A model generated the notes under the pieces. The model was given only the letters and a program-made list of their open reading frames with translations. It was not told where the DNA came from and did not search any database. DNA of 64,000 bases from Ruegeria haliotis. GTDB lineage: Bacteria; Pseudomonadota; Alphaproteobacteria; Rhodobacterales; Rhodobacteraceae. The stretch is taken from contig NZ_JABXWT010000003.1 of NCBI RefSeq assembly GCF_013377785.1, positions 178,958 to 242,957 on the forward strand. The letters run 5' to 3'. How positions within the stretch are numbered: the stretch's first letter is position 1; each line of letters starts with the position of its first letter. Positions 8,897-17,700 of this stretch are shown here, one piece after another. The translations under genes and the position numbers were made by a program.

Positions 8897-8999
8897 AAAA
8901 CACCTTTAAAATATGGCTTATTTACAGGGCTTTGTGCAGAAGCTTGCAGAAACTCCCGTGAGCTTTCGGATCGAATTCTGCTGAAACGGCGGAAATCTC

Positions 9000-9018
9000 G
9001 TACAAAAGCTGTACAAAA
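9000..9018. repeat. Possible left arm-type integrase sites
   Basis: GTACAAAA occurs at 9000-9007 and 9011-9018, spaced 11 bp (one helical turn). GTACA boxes also occur near the other end of the element with an 11-bp spacing. Tyrosine integrases of this kind bind short direct repeats flanking the core, so these are candidate arm sites. Confidence 0.4.
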
Positions 9019-9051
9019 TTCGCACGTCCTTGCGTCTTTGGAGGCCTTCCA

Positions 9052-9906
9052 ATGAGCTGGCGGGTCGCAAACACATGCGCGGAACGCAAGTTCGGCAGTG
9101 CAACACGCAAGCAGATCATCATGTTTCTGGCCGACAAGGCGAGCGACGATGGCTCAGGCATCTGGTGTTCCAAGGGTACGATCCAGCGGCATACCGAGGT
9201 GGGAGAGACAACAGTCAAGCGAACCGTCCGCGGGTTTTTGAAGGAAGGCATCCTTGTCGAGACGGGAGCACGGACCTGCAAGAACGGTTTCACCGTCGTT
9301 TACCGGATCGATCTGGCCAAGGTCGAGGCGCTGGAACCGACCGCAGAGCCCGAGATTGAGACGGGGTCCACAGTGGCCCCCGTCCAGTCTGGCCACGGTA
9401 CGGGGGCCACTGTGGCCGGGGTACCGGGGCCACCACGGCCCCCAAACCACCCTAAAACCATCCATAAACCACCTACGCGCAAGCGCGAGGCGGTGGCGGA
9501 TGAAGAAGCTGAGAAGATTTTATCCACCTATCCGCCCGACCGATTGCGCGGCAAAGCGGCGTGCCTTGCCCAGATCGAAGAAGCCATGAAAAACGGGATC
9601 GAACCGGAGGAATTGCTGCAGGCGGTGCAGGCCTACGCCAGAGACAGCGCAGATTTCACTCGCTCCAAGGTCTGCTTTTCCGACAACTGGTTCCAGACGC
9701 GGCGCTGGCAGGCCTATGTTGAGAAGCAGGCGGAAGACCGAGAAAAGACAGCGGCATTGCAGGCCAATCACCATGCGCGGCTCGCATGCTGGATCAGTGA
9801 TCGCAGTCCGCTGTGCAAACACATCACGGCCCCGCAAGTGACTGCGTTGCTGGTTTCAAAGCTGGTGACAAAGGCGCAAATTCAAGCCGCAGGCCTCAGA
9901 TCATGA
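9052..9906 (+). CDS. Winged-helix replication-type protein
   Basis: A 284-residue protein whose first ~90 residues form a helix-turn-helix: SATRKQIIMFLADKAS, then CSKGTIQRHTEVGETTVKRTVRGFLKEGIL. This resembles the DNA-binding module of phage and plasmid replication proteins, with a Pro/Gly-rich linker (about residues 105-145) and a helical C-terminus. It is the first gene of the mobilization operon: GGAGG precedes the ATG at 9052 and its stop overlaps the mobC start in ATGA. I read it as a replication or copy-control protein of the excised element. No catalytic motif is visible, so a purely regulatory role is also possible. Confidence 0.6.
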   Translation: MSWRVANTCAERKFGSATRKQIIMFLADKASDDGSGIWCSKGTIQRHTEVGETTVKRTVRGFLKEGILVETGARTCKNGFTVVYRIDLAKVEALEPTAEPEIETGSTVAPVQSGHGTGATVAGVPGPPRPPNHPKTIHKPPTRKREAVADEEAEKILSTYPPDRLRGKAACLAQIEEAMKNGIEPEELLQAVQAYARDSADFTRSKVCFSDNWFQTRRWQAYVEKQAEDREKTAALQANHHARLACWISDRSPLCKHITAPQVTALLVSKLVTKAQIQAAGLRS

Positions 9907-10376
9907 GCGCAACCGATCCCACCGAAGAGCAAACAGCAAGGCGACCCTTGTCATACGCTGGCGCTGCTGACACGGGACCTTGCGAGGGGCGGCAAGCCTC
10001 CCCTTCGAACCCCACCGGCGCGGGCAAAACCCGCACCAAAGAGCCGCTGACCGAGACCTTCGTCTTCCGGTGTAGCGCCGCAGAGAAGGCCCAATTGCGT
10101 GCCAAGGCGGAGGCCGCTGGCCTGCCTGCTGCGACCCTGCTGCGCGAGGCGCTTGGCCTCACTGAAGCCCGCCGTCGCAAGCCCATCCCCCGCGTTGATC
10201 CGGCGCTGGTGCTGGCCGTCGGGCGCATCGGCGGCAACCTCAACCAGATCGCCCGTTGGCTGAACCGCGCGATGCTGGCGGGGCGCGTTGATCTCGACGC
10301 GCTGACCGTTGCCCGGCGTCTGCTGACCATCGAACGCCAGCTTGCCCAGATCATCGAGGCGTCCCGCAGATGCTGA
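9903..10376 (+). CDS. mobC: MobC-like relaxosome accessory protein
   Basis: A 157-residue basic protein. The C-terminal half (VLAVGRIGGNLNQIARWLNRAM) carries the signature of MobC-family relaxosome proteins, which bind DNA near oriT and help the relaxase reach the nick site. The N-terminal half has a ribbon-helix-helix look (ETFVFRCSAAEKAQLRAKAEAAGLPAATLLREAL). I start it at the ATG at 9903, which overlaps the previous stop by 4 bp; its own stop overlaps the relaxase start by 7 bp. The three genes look translationally coupled. Confidence 0.85.
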   Translation: MSATDPTEEQTARRPLSYAGAADTGPCEGRQASPSNPTGAGKTRTKEPLTETFVFRCSAAEKAQLRAKAEAAGLPAATLLREALGLTEARRRKPIPRVDPALVLAVGRIGGNLNQIARWLNRAMLAGRVDLDALTVARRLLTIERQLAQIIEASRRC

Positions 10377-11893
10377 TCAAGTTCTTTCGCAATGGCAAAG
10401 GCGCGGGCACGGGTCCGGTCGGCTACCTCGTCGCGGACAGGGTGCTGGCCTATGACGACAACCGCGACCTGATCCGCGATGCAGACGGCCAGCCGATGAC
10501 CGTCACGCGGGAACCCTTGCCCGAGGTCCTGCGCGGCAATCCCGACCGCACCGAGGCCCTGATCGACGCCAGCCGCCACCAGTGGACCTACCGTGCGGGC
10601 GTGATCAGCTTTGCCGCCACCGACGCCCCGAGCGAGGAACAGCAGGCCGAGGTCATGGACCACTTCGAACATCTGGCCTTCGCGGGGCTGGACCCTGAGC
10701 AATATGAGGTGCTCTGGGTCCGACATACCCACGAAGACCGCGTCGAGCTCCACTTCTGCACGCCGCGCCTGGAACTGACGACGGGAAAGAGCCTTAACAT
10801 CGCGCCGCCCGGTTATCAGGACGCCTATGACAGCCTGCGGGACGTGATGAACCAGCGCCACGGCTGGGCCGATCCGATGGATGTGAATCGCGCGCGGGAC
10901 GTCCGCGACATCATCGAGGCCCCGACCCGCGCGCAGGGCCGGGACGAGCTGCACGCCTGGATACAGGATCAGATCGATATGGGCATGATCACGGACAGGG
11001 CGACCATGATCGACGCGCTCACTGACGCGGGCTTCGACCTACCGCGCACCGGCAAGGCCTACATCACCGCCCGCGACCCCGAGACTGGCGAGCGCTGGCG
11101 GCTGAAAGGAGAGATTTTCCATGAAGACTGGCAAGCCGACCCGGCTGAGCGAGAAACTGAACGCGGAGCTCGACACAATCCGGCAGGACTACGCCGCCTC
11201 GATGGCATCGCAGCTGGAGAGCTTCAGGACCGATTTGAACAGCATTGCGACCAACGCGCAGCGTACAATCGAGACCGATACTCGCACCTTTCTGCAACAG
11301 AACAAGAGCTGGCTGACGATCTCGCCCTGGCTGATCACGGGGGCGCTCTTGGTGGGGATCGTCTCGATGATGGCCGCGAGCTTGCTTTGGACGTTGATGC
11401 TGGCGAGCTCAGAGATGACGGACTTGGGCTTGACGCGGATCGACAGGGAGGACGGGACCTGGCTGGTGCTGGACCCGACCAAGACGCGGCTGAGGACCTG
11501 CACACTGGGCGGCAGATCAGTGACCTGCATCAAGATCGAGGAGGATTAGATGACGACACCCCTGACAGCCTTGGAACGCGACTTGCTCGCCTGCGTCGAG
11601 CGGTTGGTGACGGTCTGCGAGGTCTCAGCAAAGGAATTGAGCGGGTTAGAGGAACGCTCGACGACCAAGATGCAGAACCAGATGGATGGGTTGGCCGCCT
11701 GCGTGTCGGTGCTCATTCAATCGCAAACGGCGTCCGTGGCTGCGTTGCACGGCTTGTTGAGCGAGGGCTCGAACTACGGGAGGCTGCGCACGCAACTCGA
11801 GACCAGCTTGAAATTAGTGAAAGCCGCCGAAGAGAGGTTGAAACAGAGCTAGGTGAGCGTGAAGTCGAGATGGACCGAGGGATGACGCATTAA
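10370..11893 (+). CDS. mobA: ColE1/MbeA-like mobilization relaxase
   Basis: Relaxase that nicks one strand at oriT and stays linked to the 5' end through a tyrosine. It is 507 residues. Y19 (PVGYLVADR) sits where ColE1 MbeA has its catalytic Tyr. The metal-site region reads RHTHEDRVELHF: H119, E126 and H128 have the same spacing as the H-E-N triad of ColE1-type relaxases, with the last Asn replaced by His. The catalytic domain covers about residues 1-180. After about residue 255 the composition shifts to Asp/Arg/Gly-rich text, because this stretch also encodes two other proteins in a second frame. It is the third gene of the mobilization operon. Confidence 0.88.
   Translation: MLIKFFRNGKGAGTGPVGYLVADRVLAYDDNRDLIRDADGQPMTVTREPLPEVLRGNPDRTEALIDASRHQWTYRAGVISFAATDAPSEEQQAEVMDHFEHLAFAGLDPEQYEVLWVRHTHEDRVELHFCTPRLELTTGKSLNIAPPGYQDAYDSLRDVMNQRHGWADPMDVNRARDVRDIIEAPTRAQGRDELHAWIQDQIDMGMITDRATMIDALTDAGFDLPRTGKAYITARDPETGERWRLKGEIFHEDWQADPAERETERGARHNPAGLRRLDGIAAGELQDRFEQHCDQRAAYNRDRYSHLSATEQELADDLALADHGGALGGDRLDDGRELALDVDAGELRDDGLGLDADRQGGRDLAGAGPDQDAAEDLHTGRQISDLHQDRGGLDDDTPDSLGTRLARLRRAVGDGLRGLSKGIERVRGTLDDQDAEPDGWVGRLRVGAHSIANGVRGCVARLVERGLELREAAHATRDQLEISESRRREVETELGEREVEMDRGMTH
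11121..11549 (+). CDS. mbeB: MbeB-like mobilization protein nested in the relaxase gene
   Basis: A 142-residue protein read in another frame wholly inside mobA. AAAGGAGAG precedes its ATG at good spacing. It has an amphipathic N-terminal helix (LSEKLNAELDTIRQDYAASM), NAQRTIETDTRTFLQQN, and then a transmembrane segment (about residues 68-95) before a short polar tail. ColE1 MbeB, also encoded inside mbeA, has the same plan and links the relaxosome to the membrane. The hydrophobic segment and the strong ribosome binding site argue that this frame is translated. It ends one base before the next nested gene begins. Confidence 0.75.
   Translation: MKTGKPTRLSEKLNAELDTIRQDYAASMASQLESFRTDLNSIATNAQRTIETDTRTFLQQNKSWLTISPWLITGALLVGIVSMMAASLLWTLMLASSEMTDLGLTRIDREDGTWLVLDPTKTRLRTCTLGGRSVTCIKIEED
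11550..11852 (+). CDS. mbeD: MbeD/MobD-like mobilization protein nested in the relaxase gene
   Basis: A 100-residue helical protein in the same alternative frame, starting immediately after the mbeB-like stop (GAGGATTAG then ATG). The opening LTALERDLLACVERLV matches the start of the MbeD/MobD family, and the rest is coiled-coil-like (LKLVKAAEERL). In ColE1-type plasmids mbeD also overlaps mbeA and takes part in mobilization and entry exclusion. The order mobC, mobA with mbeB and mbeD inside it is the ColE1 pattern, which supports the call. The precise role is not fixed. Confidence 0.7.
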   Translation: MTTPLTALERDLLACVERLVTVCEVSAKELSGLEERSTTKMQNQMDGLAACVSVLIQSQTASVAALHGLLSEGSNYGRLRTQLETSLKLVKAAEERLKQS

Positions 11894-12149
11894 GTTTTGC
11901 CCTCATACTGGTTGCGCAGGCCCTCTACGGGCTGTGGCTGCAGCACTAAGATCAAGAAACAGAACTTCAATATATTGTGCTTTCATGTGGGATCCAACGA
12001 TATCTGGTGTATGGCTCTTCACTCTTAGCACCTTACGGTTGTATAGTCGAACTTGGGTCAAGAGCTGATCAAGAATCCTAAAAGCTCACTTAACTTGCCG
12101 CTTAGTTGCGAATCTGCTATTTGCTCCCTTATAGGGATCGTATTACTTA

Positions 12150-12178
12150 TTGACACTTTGGGACCGCTGGAGTAATTA
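12150..12178 (+). promoter_or_regulatory. Sigma-70-type promoter candidate before higB
   Basis: TTGACA (12150-12155), 17 bp, TAATTA (12173-12178). The expected start of transcription would fall within a few bases of the higB ATG at 12183, while GGAG at 12169-12172 could be its ribosome binding site. Both cannot easily be used together. Confidence 0.4.
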
Positions 12179-12182
12179 GACG

Positions 12183-12476
12183 ATGAGGATCATAGCCCGA
12201 CCAAAGCTGATCGCATTTTCCAAACGCTTTCCTGACGCGAAAGCGCAGCTGGATGTGTGGTGGTCAGAGGCGCACCGCGCCGAATGGAAAACACCAGCGG
12301 ATGTTAAGGCACAGTACCGCAACGCAAGTATCCTGAAGAGTGGACGTGTGGTCTTCAATGTATGTGGGAACAAATATCGACTGATATTGAAGTTCGACTA
12401 TGCAAAGGGAATAGGGTTTGTCCGATTTCTTGGGACGCACAAGGAATATGACCAAATTAACGCGGAGGAAGTGTGA
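12183..12476 (+). CDS. higB: HigB family type II toxin
   Basis: A 97-residue RelE/HigB-superfamily mRNA interferase, which cleaves mRNA at the ribosome when free of antitoxin. Family text is clear: WWSEAHRAEWKTPADVKAQY, then NASILKSGRVVFNVCGNKYRLILKFDY and the end FLGTHKEYDQI. It is followed by a HigA-type gene whose ATG is 2 bp after the toxin stop, the usual toxin-first order of hig modules. The region is AT-richer than the mobilization genes before it. It probably stabilizes the element or serves in phage defence. Confidence 0.88.
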   Translation: MRIIARPKLIAFSKRFPDAKAQLDVWWSEAHRAEWKTPADVKAQYRNASILKSGRVVFNVCGNKYRLILKFDYAKGIGFVRFLGTHKEYDQINAEEV

Positions 12477-12478
12477 TC

Positions 12479-13705
12479 ATGAACGAACATAGGATTCGCC
12501 CAATTCATTCCGATGAGGACTACACAGCTGCGCTTGCGCGCGTGGAAGCGTTGATGGACCTTGATCGCACTCAATCTCAAGATGATGAGTTGGACATATT
12601 AGCGACGCTGATCGAGGTTTTTGAGGATCGTCAATTCCCCATGGACCAGCCTGATCCCATAGAGGCGATCAAGTTCCGTATGGAACAAATGGACATAAAA
12701 CAAAGTGATTTGGCACCAATCTTTGGGAGTCGGTCGAAGGCATCTGAAGTGCTTAGCGGCAAAAGAAGTTTGACGTTGAAAATGATCAGAGCTTTGAACG
12801 AACATCTGGGCATCCCTGCCGATGTTTTGATACGGGATGGCAATGGGTTACCGAACACTCTGGACGAAATTGATATCGAGCAGTTTCCATTGGTGCAGAT
12901 GGCAAAACTGGGCTGGATTGAAAAGTCAGCTGATATCAAAGATCGTGCCGAAGAAATTGTGCAGAGGCTTGTAGCCTGTGTGGGCGGCCAGCAAGCCTTG
13001 CCCCAGGCTCTCTTCCGTCAAGGTGGCGGCGCACGGGCAAACGCCAAGACGGATGTCCACGCGTTGCAGGCGTGGTGCCTGCACATCCTTTGCAAGGCTC
13101 GCAATGCGGGTCTGGAAGGGGTATTCCAGCCTGGAACAATTACACTTGATTTTCTCCGAGAGATTGCATGTCTAAGCGAATTTGACGAAGGACCAAAGCT
13201 TGCCAAAGAAAAGCTCGCCAAGCATGGGGTTGCGTTAGTCGTAGCATCGCATTTGCCAAAGACATACTTGGACGGAGCTGCACTGTGGACTGTTGATGGT
13301 GTTCCAGTTGTGGGCATGACAATCAGATATGACAGGCTGGATAACTTCTGGTTTTGTTTGCTGCATGAACTTGCGCACTTGGGGCGACATTTCACGAACG
13401 GAGACAGCGAAGTCTTCATAGACGATCTGCAACTTCGTGAACGAAATCACGAGCGCGACGACGAACGAGAACGTGAGGCCGATGAATGGGCGCAGGAGGC
13501 TCTAGTACCTTCTGACCTTTGGTTGGATCATCCCGTGCGTTCTCGTCCCAGTGTCCAGAACGTCCTTTCACTGTCGCGTCAAGCCAAGGTTCACCCGGCG
13601 ATCATTGCAGGCCGCATTCGCCATGAGATGAAGAATTATAGGCTTTTGTCGCAATTTGTGGGCGCAAAGCAGGTTCGACCGTTGCTGATGGAGGACGCTG
13701 CTTAA
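12479..13705 (+). CDS. HigA-type antitoxin fused to an ImmA/IrrE metallopeptidase domain
   Basis: A 408-residue two-part protein. Residues ~5-115 are HigA-like: HSDEDYTAALARVEALMD, then an HTH (QSDLAPIFGSRSKASEVLSGKRSLT) that would repress the operon and bind the toxin. The C-terminal half is an ImmA/IrrE (DUF955-type) domain with the zinc motif HELAH and a downstream acidic cluster EREADEW that can supply the third ligand. ImmA/IrrE proteins cleave repressors on a stress cue, so self- or partner-cleavage may release HigB; that is inference. GGAGGA lies 9 bp before the ATG at 12479; a GTG at 12473 would overlap higB but is too close to this site. Confidence 0.85.
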   Translation: MNEHRIRPIHSDEDYTAALARVEALMDLDRTQSQDDELDILATLIEVFEDRQFPMDQPDPIEAIKFRMEQMDIKQSDLAPIFGSRSKASEVLSGKRSLTLKMIRALNEHLGIPADVLIRDGNGLPNTLDEIDIEQFPLVQMAKLGWIEKSADIKDRAEEIVQRLVACVGGQQALPQALFRQGGGARANAKTDVHALQAWCLHILCKARNAGLEGVFQPGTITLDFLREIACLSEFDEGPKLAKEKLAKHGVALVVASHLPKTYLDGAALWTVDGVPVVGMTIRYDRLDNFWFCLLHELAHLGRHFTNGDSEVFIDDLQLRERNHERDDEREREADEWAQEALVPSDLWLDHPVRSRPSVQNVLSLSRQAKVHPAIIAGRIRHEMKNYRLLSQFVGAKQVRPLLMEDAA

Positions 13706-13711
13706 GAAATT

Positions 13712-13744
13712 AAGCGGGGTGCCCTGCAAGGCTACCCCGCTTTT
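13712..13744 (+). terminator. Rho-independent terminator after the higBA operon
   Basis: AAGCGGGGT (13712-13720) pairs with ACCCCGCTT (13734-13742), with an inner GCC/GGC extension, and TTTT follows. It lies 7 bp after the antitoxin stop. Confidence 0.85.
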
Positions 13745-13882
13745 CACAACATGAAGATTGGATACAGGCGCATCTACTCTTCATGGCTCCGGAGACCGAA
13801 GCACTCTTGTGGTGGTAAACAAGGGATAGACGGTTCGGGACTCTAGGGCAAATCTTTTAACTTGCGCCAAGGAGTACGCCAA

Positions 13883-14068
13883 ATGGCTACTATCAAGACC
13901 CTGACACCTGAACAGGTGGCTATCATTAAGGCCCGAATAGCGAAGGGCGACTATCAACATCGCATAGCAGCAGACTTTGACCTAAACCAAGGCCGTGTCA
14001 GCGAAATCGCTACTGGGAAGCGCTTTTCAGAAATTCCTCCCGCACTGATGGAGGTTTCACATGTCTGA
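13883..14068 (+). CDS. Small HTH protein
   Basis: A 61-residue protein, almost entirely a helix-turn-helix: LTPEQVAIIKARIAKGDYQHRIAADFDLNQGRVSEIATGKRF. It starts at the ATG at 13883 (MATIKT) after AAGGAG. The stop overlaps the next ATG by 8 bp, so the two genes are coupled. Such solitary HTH proteins occur in mobile elements as regulators. It is a likely partner or regulator of the YjzC-like protein downstream. Confidence 0.6.
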   Translation: MATIKTLTPEQVAIIKARIAKGDYQHRIAADFDLNQGRVSEIATGKRFSEIPPALMEVSHV

Positions 14069-14249
14069 CAAGCTATTCAAGCCCGGTCAAAAGGCACCAC
14101 GCTCAGGACAGTACGAGATCACAGGCCCGCGTGGTGGCAGGACCGGTGTAGAGCGCACGGTGACTCGGAATGAACCTCTTCCGCCTCCTGAGGAGAAGGG
14201 CCAAAAGTACCGCCTTGCTGATCCAACAAAGCATCGCAGCAAGCGTTAA
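14061..14249 (+). CDS. YjzC-like small protein
   Basis: A 62-residue protein with KLFKPGQKAPRSGQYEITGP at its start and a basic end (PTKHRSKR). The KPGQxAPxSGxY core matches the YjzC-like family of small proteins, whose role is unknown. It is coupled to the HTH gene before it and ends just ahead of a strong hairpin shared with the converging higA gene. Confidence 0.6.
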   Translation: MSDKLFKPGQKAPRSGQYEITGPRGGRTGVERTVTRNEPLPPPEEKGQKYRLADPTKHRSKR

Positions 14250-14256
14250 AGAAAAT

Positions 14257-14288
14257 ATGCGCGGCCCGGCCAAATTCGGGCCGCGCAT
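14257..14288. terminator. Bidirectional terminator hairpin
   Basis: ATGCGCGGCCCG (14257-14268) pairs perfectly with CGGGCCGCGCAT (14277-14288) around an 8-nt loop, between the converging YjzC-like and higA genes. Confidence 0.8.
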
Positions 14289-14298
14289 TGCTGGTGAA

Positions 14299-14589
14299 TT
14301 AAGCTTCGATGAGTGGTTCGATGTTGGAGACATCGATTTCTTGAGCGGCTTGAGCCATGTCATAATTTGTCTGCAGGTTCACCCAGTAAGTCGGGGTTGT
14401 GTTGAAGACCCGGGCGAGCCTTAACGCTATGTCAGGCGTGATCCCGGCTGCCCCCTTGATCAATCGCTCAATCCGCTTCGGATGCACTTCCAGACGTTGC
14501 GCAAACGCGATTGCCCCCATGTTCAGGGGATCAAGATATAGCTTTTTCAGGACTTCGCCGGGGTGCATTGGCTCTTCAAGCTGGTTCAT
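14299..14589 (-). CDS. higA: Orphan HigA antitoxin
   Basis: A 96-residue XRE-type HigA antitoxin. EPMHPGEVLKKLYLDPLNM, then AIAFAQRLEVHPKRIERLIKG (HTH) and ALRLARVFNTTPTYWVNLQTNYD are the family text almost word for word. In an intact module a higB gene would end just upstream on the same strand. Here only the last few codons of such a toxin remain (see 14602-14637). It may still act as a repressor or as an anti-addiction protein against related HigB toxins; its domain differs from the HigA of the 12.2-kb module. Confidence 0.9.
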   Translation of the reverse strand: MNQLEEPMHPGEVLKKLYLDPLNMGAIAFAQRLEVHPKRIERLIKGAAGITPDIALRLARVFNTTPTYWVNLQTNYDMAQAAQEIDVSNIEPLIEA

Positions 14590-14601
14590 CAGAGTATCCT
14601 C

Positions 14602-14637
14602 TCAATGGTAATCGACAATAGCGACAGCGGTGGGGGT
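14602..14637 (-). pseudogene. HigB C-terminal stub
   Basis: The minus strand ends PTAVAIVDYH-stop, 12 bp before the higA ATG. IVDYH at this place is the normal end of HigB/RelE-type toxins encoded before HigA. No more of the toxin is seen upstream. The toxin was therefore lost by deletion and the antitoxin kept. Confidence 0.55.
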
Positions 14638-14755
14638 CGTTAGACTTCCATGGTCCAATGTCTGACCCTTTAAGGTCTGCCATGGAGGGCGAAATACGGG
14701 TTTTGAGCTAGCGTGAGCAAGGCCGGCTCTTAAAATGGCTCCTAGCCCTGCGCGC

Positions 14756-17700
14756 TTACTTGTCGCCCAACGTAAGCAACTCTTCCGCCCCATAGAGCCG
14801 GAACTCAATCATCTGGTCGATTAAGTCGAGTATTCGTTTGCGCCGTTCAACGTGCCCCTCAGATGCAAGGTATTCCAAGCGTAACAAATCCTGAAGTTGA
14901 TGAAGGTCGAGGCCCCGCGCTCCCATATGGTCGCCCTTTTCCGCAATGTCAGTGATTAATACCTCTGCTGCTCTCAACACTAGCTCGCTGACTTCACCAT
15001 TTGCTTCTTCCAGCAAGTGGAAGAAACCAAAACTGCCATCCAACAGGGCGCGAGACGATACAAAGCAATTTGCCAATTCTTTAAAGTGTCGAAACTCTTC
15101 TGGTTTGATCCTTCTAAACACTCCGGAGGCGGTTTTGCGTATCTCATCATCTTCGTCTTCGAAGTAGGCACCCAGTTCGTCGATTGCGAAGTTTCGAAAT
15201 TCGGTGGTGGCCGCACATTGTGATAGTAACTCTACCCAAAGCCGCAGATGCTGTGGCGATCTGGATTTGATCGTCTCGATCCAGGCCGTGTCCAGTTCAT
15301 GGTTTAGGGAGTGAACCATTGCCCACCACGATCCGACATGATCGAGAAGGTCATCACCTGAAGCGATCATGCGTTCAATAAATCCGCGCGCTGAAGCAGG
15401 GTTATTATAAGAAATAAACCTAGCAAGATCGAAACCGGTGTATCCTGCCAGTGGATAGAGCTCTTGCCCATTATCATCCTCGCCCCGGGCGGTCATCAGC
15501 CTTTGCAGAGCTTCATCGAAGTACGTTCGGCTTAGATTATATAGAGGGCCAAAGACTTCGAGCATTCGCATGCGAACAGTCAAGGATGGCTCGACGTCCA
15601 CTGCGTCCGATAAAACCGGCCAAACAATATCAAGTCGTGGCGGTTCAAGCCACAAAGCCCGCATGATGGCTACCCATGCACAGGTCTTTGTATGTACATC
15701 ACCGCTGACGATCAATCCCATCCCAGAGTCCACGATTTGGTCGTGTTTGATCACGCGTTCTCGCGCTTGTTCGAGATCATCTTCTCCCGGTTGAGGACCC
15801 CCGCCATGCTCCGCATACCAAAGAACCATCCGCAAAACGGCTTCATCACGAGCGAAATCGGGGTGGCTGGAGACCAGCTCACAAAGCTGCCGCCCGCACG
15901 AGTCGCGTCGGGTATCGTGCAATTCCAGAACCAAAGGAATTGCCAAATCAACGTTGATCTCTTCTGCGCGGCTTACACCTTCGATGCATGATGTGAGATA
16001 TGAGGAATAGGCGTCTTCTGGTATCTGAATGGCAAAGCTTAGGAAGCGGATCGGGTCAGACTTTGCAGTCTCAAATAGCATATGCGCGAGTTCTCGTGCG
16101 CCACCTTCAACGGTTTTTCCGGTCTCCCTACCTCTCCATTCGTCTGAATCATACTTCAGGATGGCTGAAAGCCACTGTTCATCTGTCATCGCCTCAGTCG
16201 CAGCCTTTGAAAGAGGTGACACTACTTGCCGTACGCCAGAGGTTCGCGGTTCTGGAGGGAGTATCTCTGAGAACTTCCGCTGCAACTGCCGGAATGTAAC
16301 TTTGCCACGCTCAGACAGGTTGTCCGATCCCATCATACTCATGATGGCCCACTCAGCCTTCCCAGATTCGCGAAGACTTTCGATCGCCCAGCGTTTGTAC
16401 ATGGCTCGATCATCGTTCTCTTCCCGCGCACGTGCGAGGTATTGCGCAGCACGCCGGTGTTCTGATTTCGAATTGAGAAACACTGTTTCGACCTGCTCGG
16501 CCAGACATGCCCCTGACTCCACCAGTGCTTTCGCCGCTTTTGCGAATGCAATGTGTTCTGCGCCATGATACCCGCAGGTTAGCAAGGTGTTGCATTTTCC
16601 GAGTTGATCCAGGTGCTTAGCCAATTGCATGGGGGCATGAGCCACGCAAACCAGCCATAGATGTGTAACTACCTGATGACGACAAGGCTCAAGTTGGATC
16701 AAAATCTCCTCGCAAACTTCCGGTTCATTTTCAGCAAGAGCACGGAAAGCTGAAAAAATGATCGTAAGTAGATCGTCGAGATCATTCTTGTACCGTGAAG
16801 AAAATCGCCATTTGTCAGCTGGATCATCACTCTTTTCAAGGACTTCCAGAGTTCTTAGAACCGTTGGCATCATACCCTTGAGAAACGCGCTTGGATTTTT
16901 TTCAGCGAGCTGTCCAAAATGGTGTAGGTCCAGTTCTTTCACCGCATCAAAGACGAAGGGATGCGAATTGGGGTTCGCGTCAAACCAGCAAGCCATTAAC
17001 TCTGCAAGGATCAGATCGACCCCTTCGGGGACGCCTTCGACCCAGCCCACTAAAAGCATACCGATACGATCACGTCCGCCCTGGAACAGTTGCTTGGGCC
17101 GCGCTGCCAGAACATCGACAAGGAGCTGAGCCAGTGTTGCGTCACCTCCTTTGCGGTCCACCAGACCAAACCAATCCACAAGCGCGTCTGTGCGTGCGGC
17201 GTCTTCTTGCCACCAGCTGCGCATTACCTCAGCGGCAATTTCGGGATGATGGCCAGCGTTGCGGGCAAACCACCACGACATATGGTTGGACCTGTGCGCC
17301 ACATCTGACGTTAGAGCATCTTGAATGAAACCGCGTTCAACCAGCATCGGTATCCAATGCGGCTCGTTTAGAAAAGCATTGCTGACAACGGTGCTGAAAA
17401 ACACCTTGGGATTATCTGTTGCAAGTACGAGTTCATACTCGTCGGTTGTCGGATCGGGAAGCTGTGATAGCCACTTGGCAACTGCCAACTTGATGTGGGG
17501 CCTAATATCCGGTGAAAATAGAATTTCGCGCAGGTTTATTAGATACCAGGCCCAATCAAAGCTTCTAGCTTGTTGAAGGATTTGTCGGACCTGCGTCCTC
17601 CTAAACAGGCTTTGCTCAGACTCCGCCAGGAAGTCAACGAGGGCTCGGCCTTGCTGTAAGAATGCTGCGGCGAAGAGATGGTCAAAAAGGCTTTCATGCA

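Noticed and set aside
8767..8961. Reading frame across tRNA-Arg with [24 protein letters not shown] text
   Set aside because: It is the tRNA sequence read as protein, a common false gene.
9896..10954. Long minus-strand frame of 352 residues opposite mobC and mobA
   Set aside because: Antisense shadow in GC-rich sequence; the plus-strand genes have clear family motifs.
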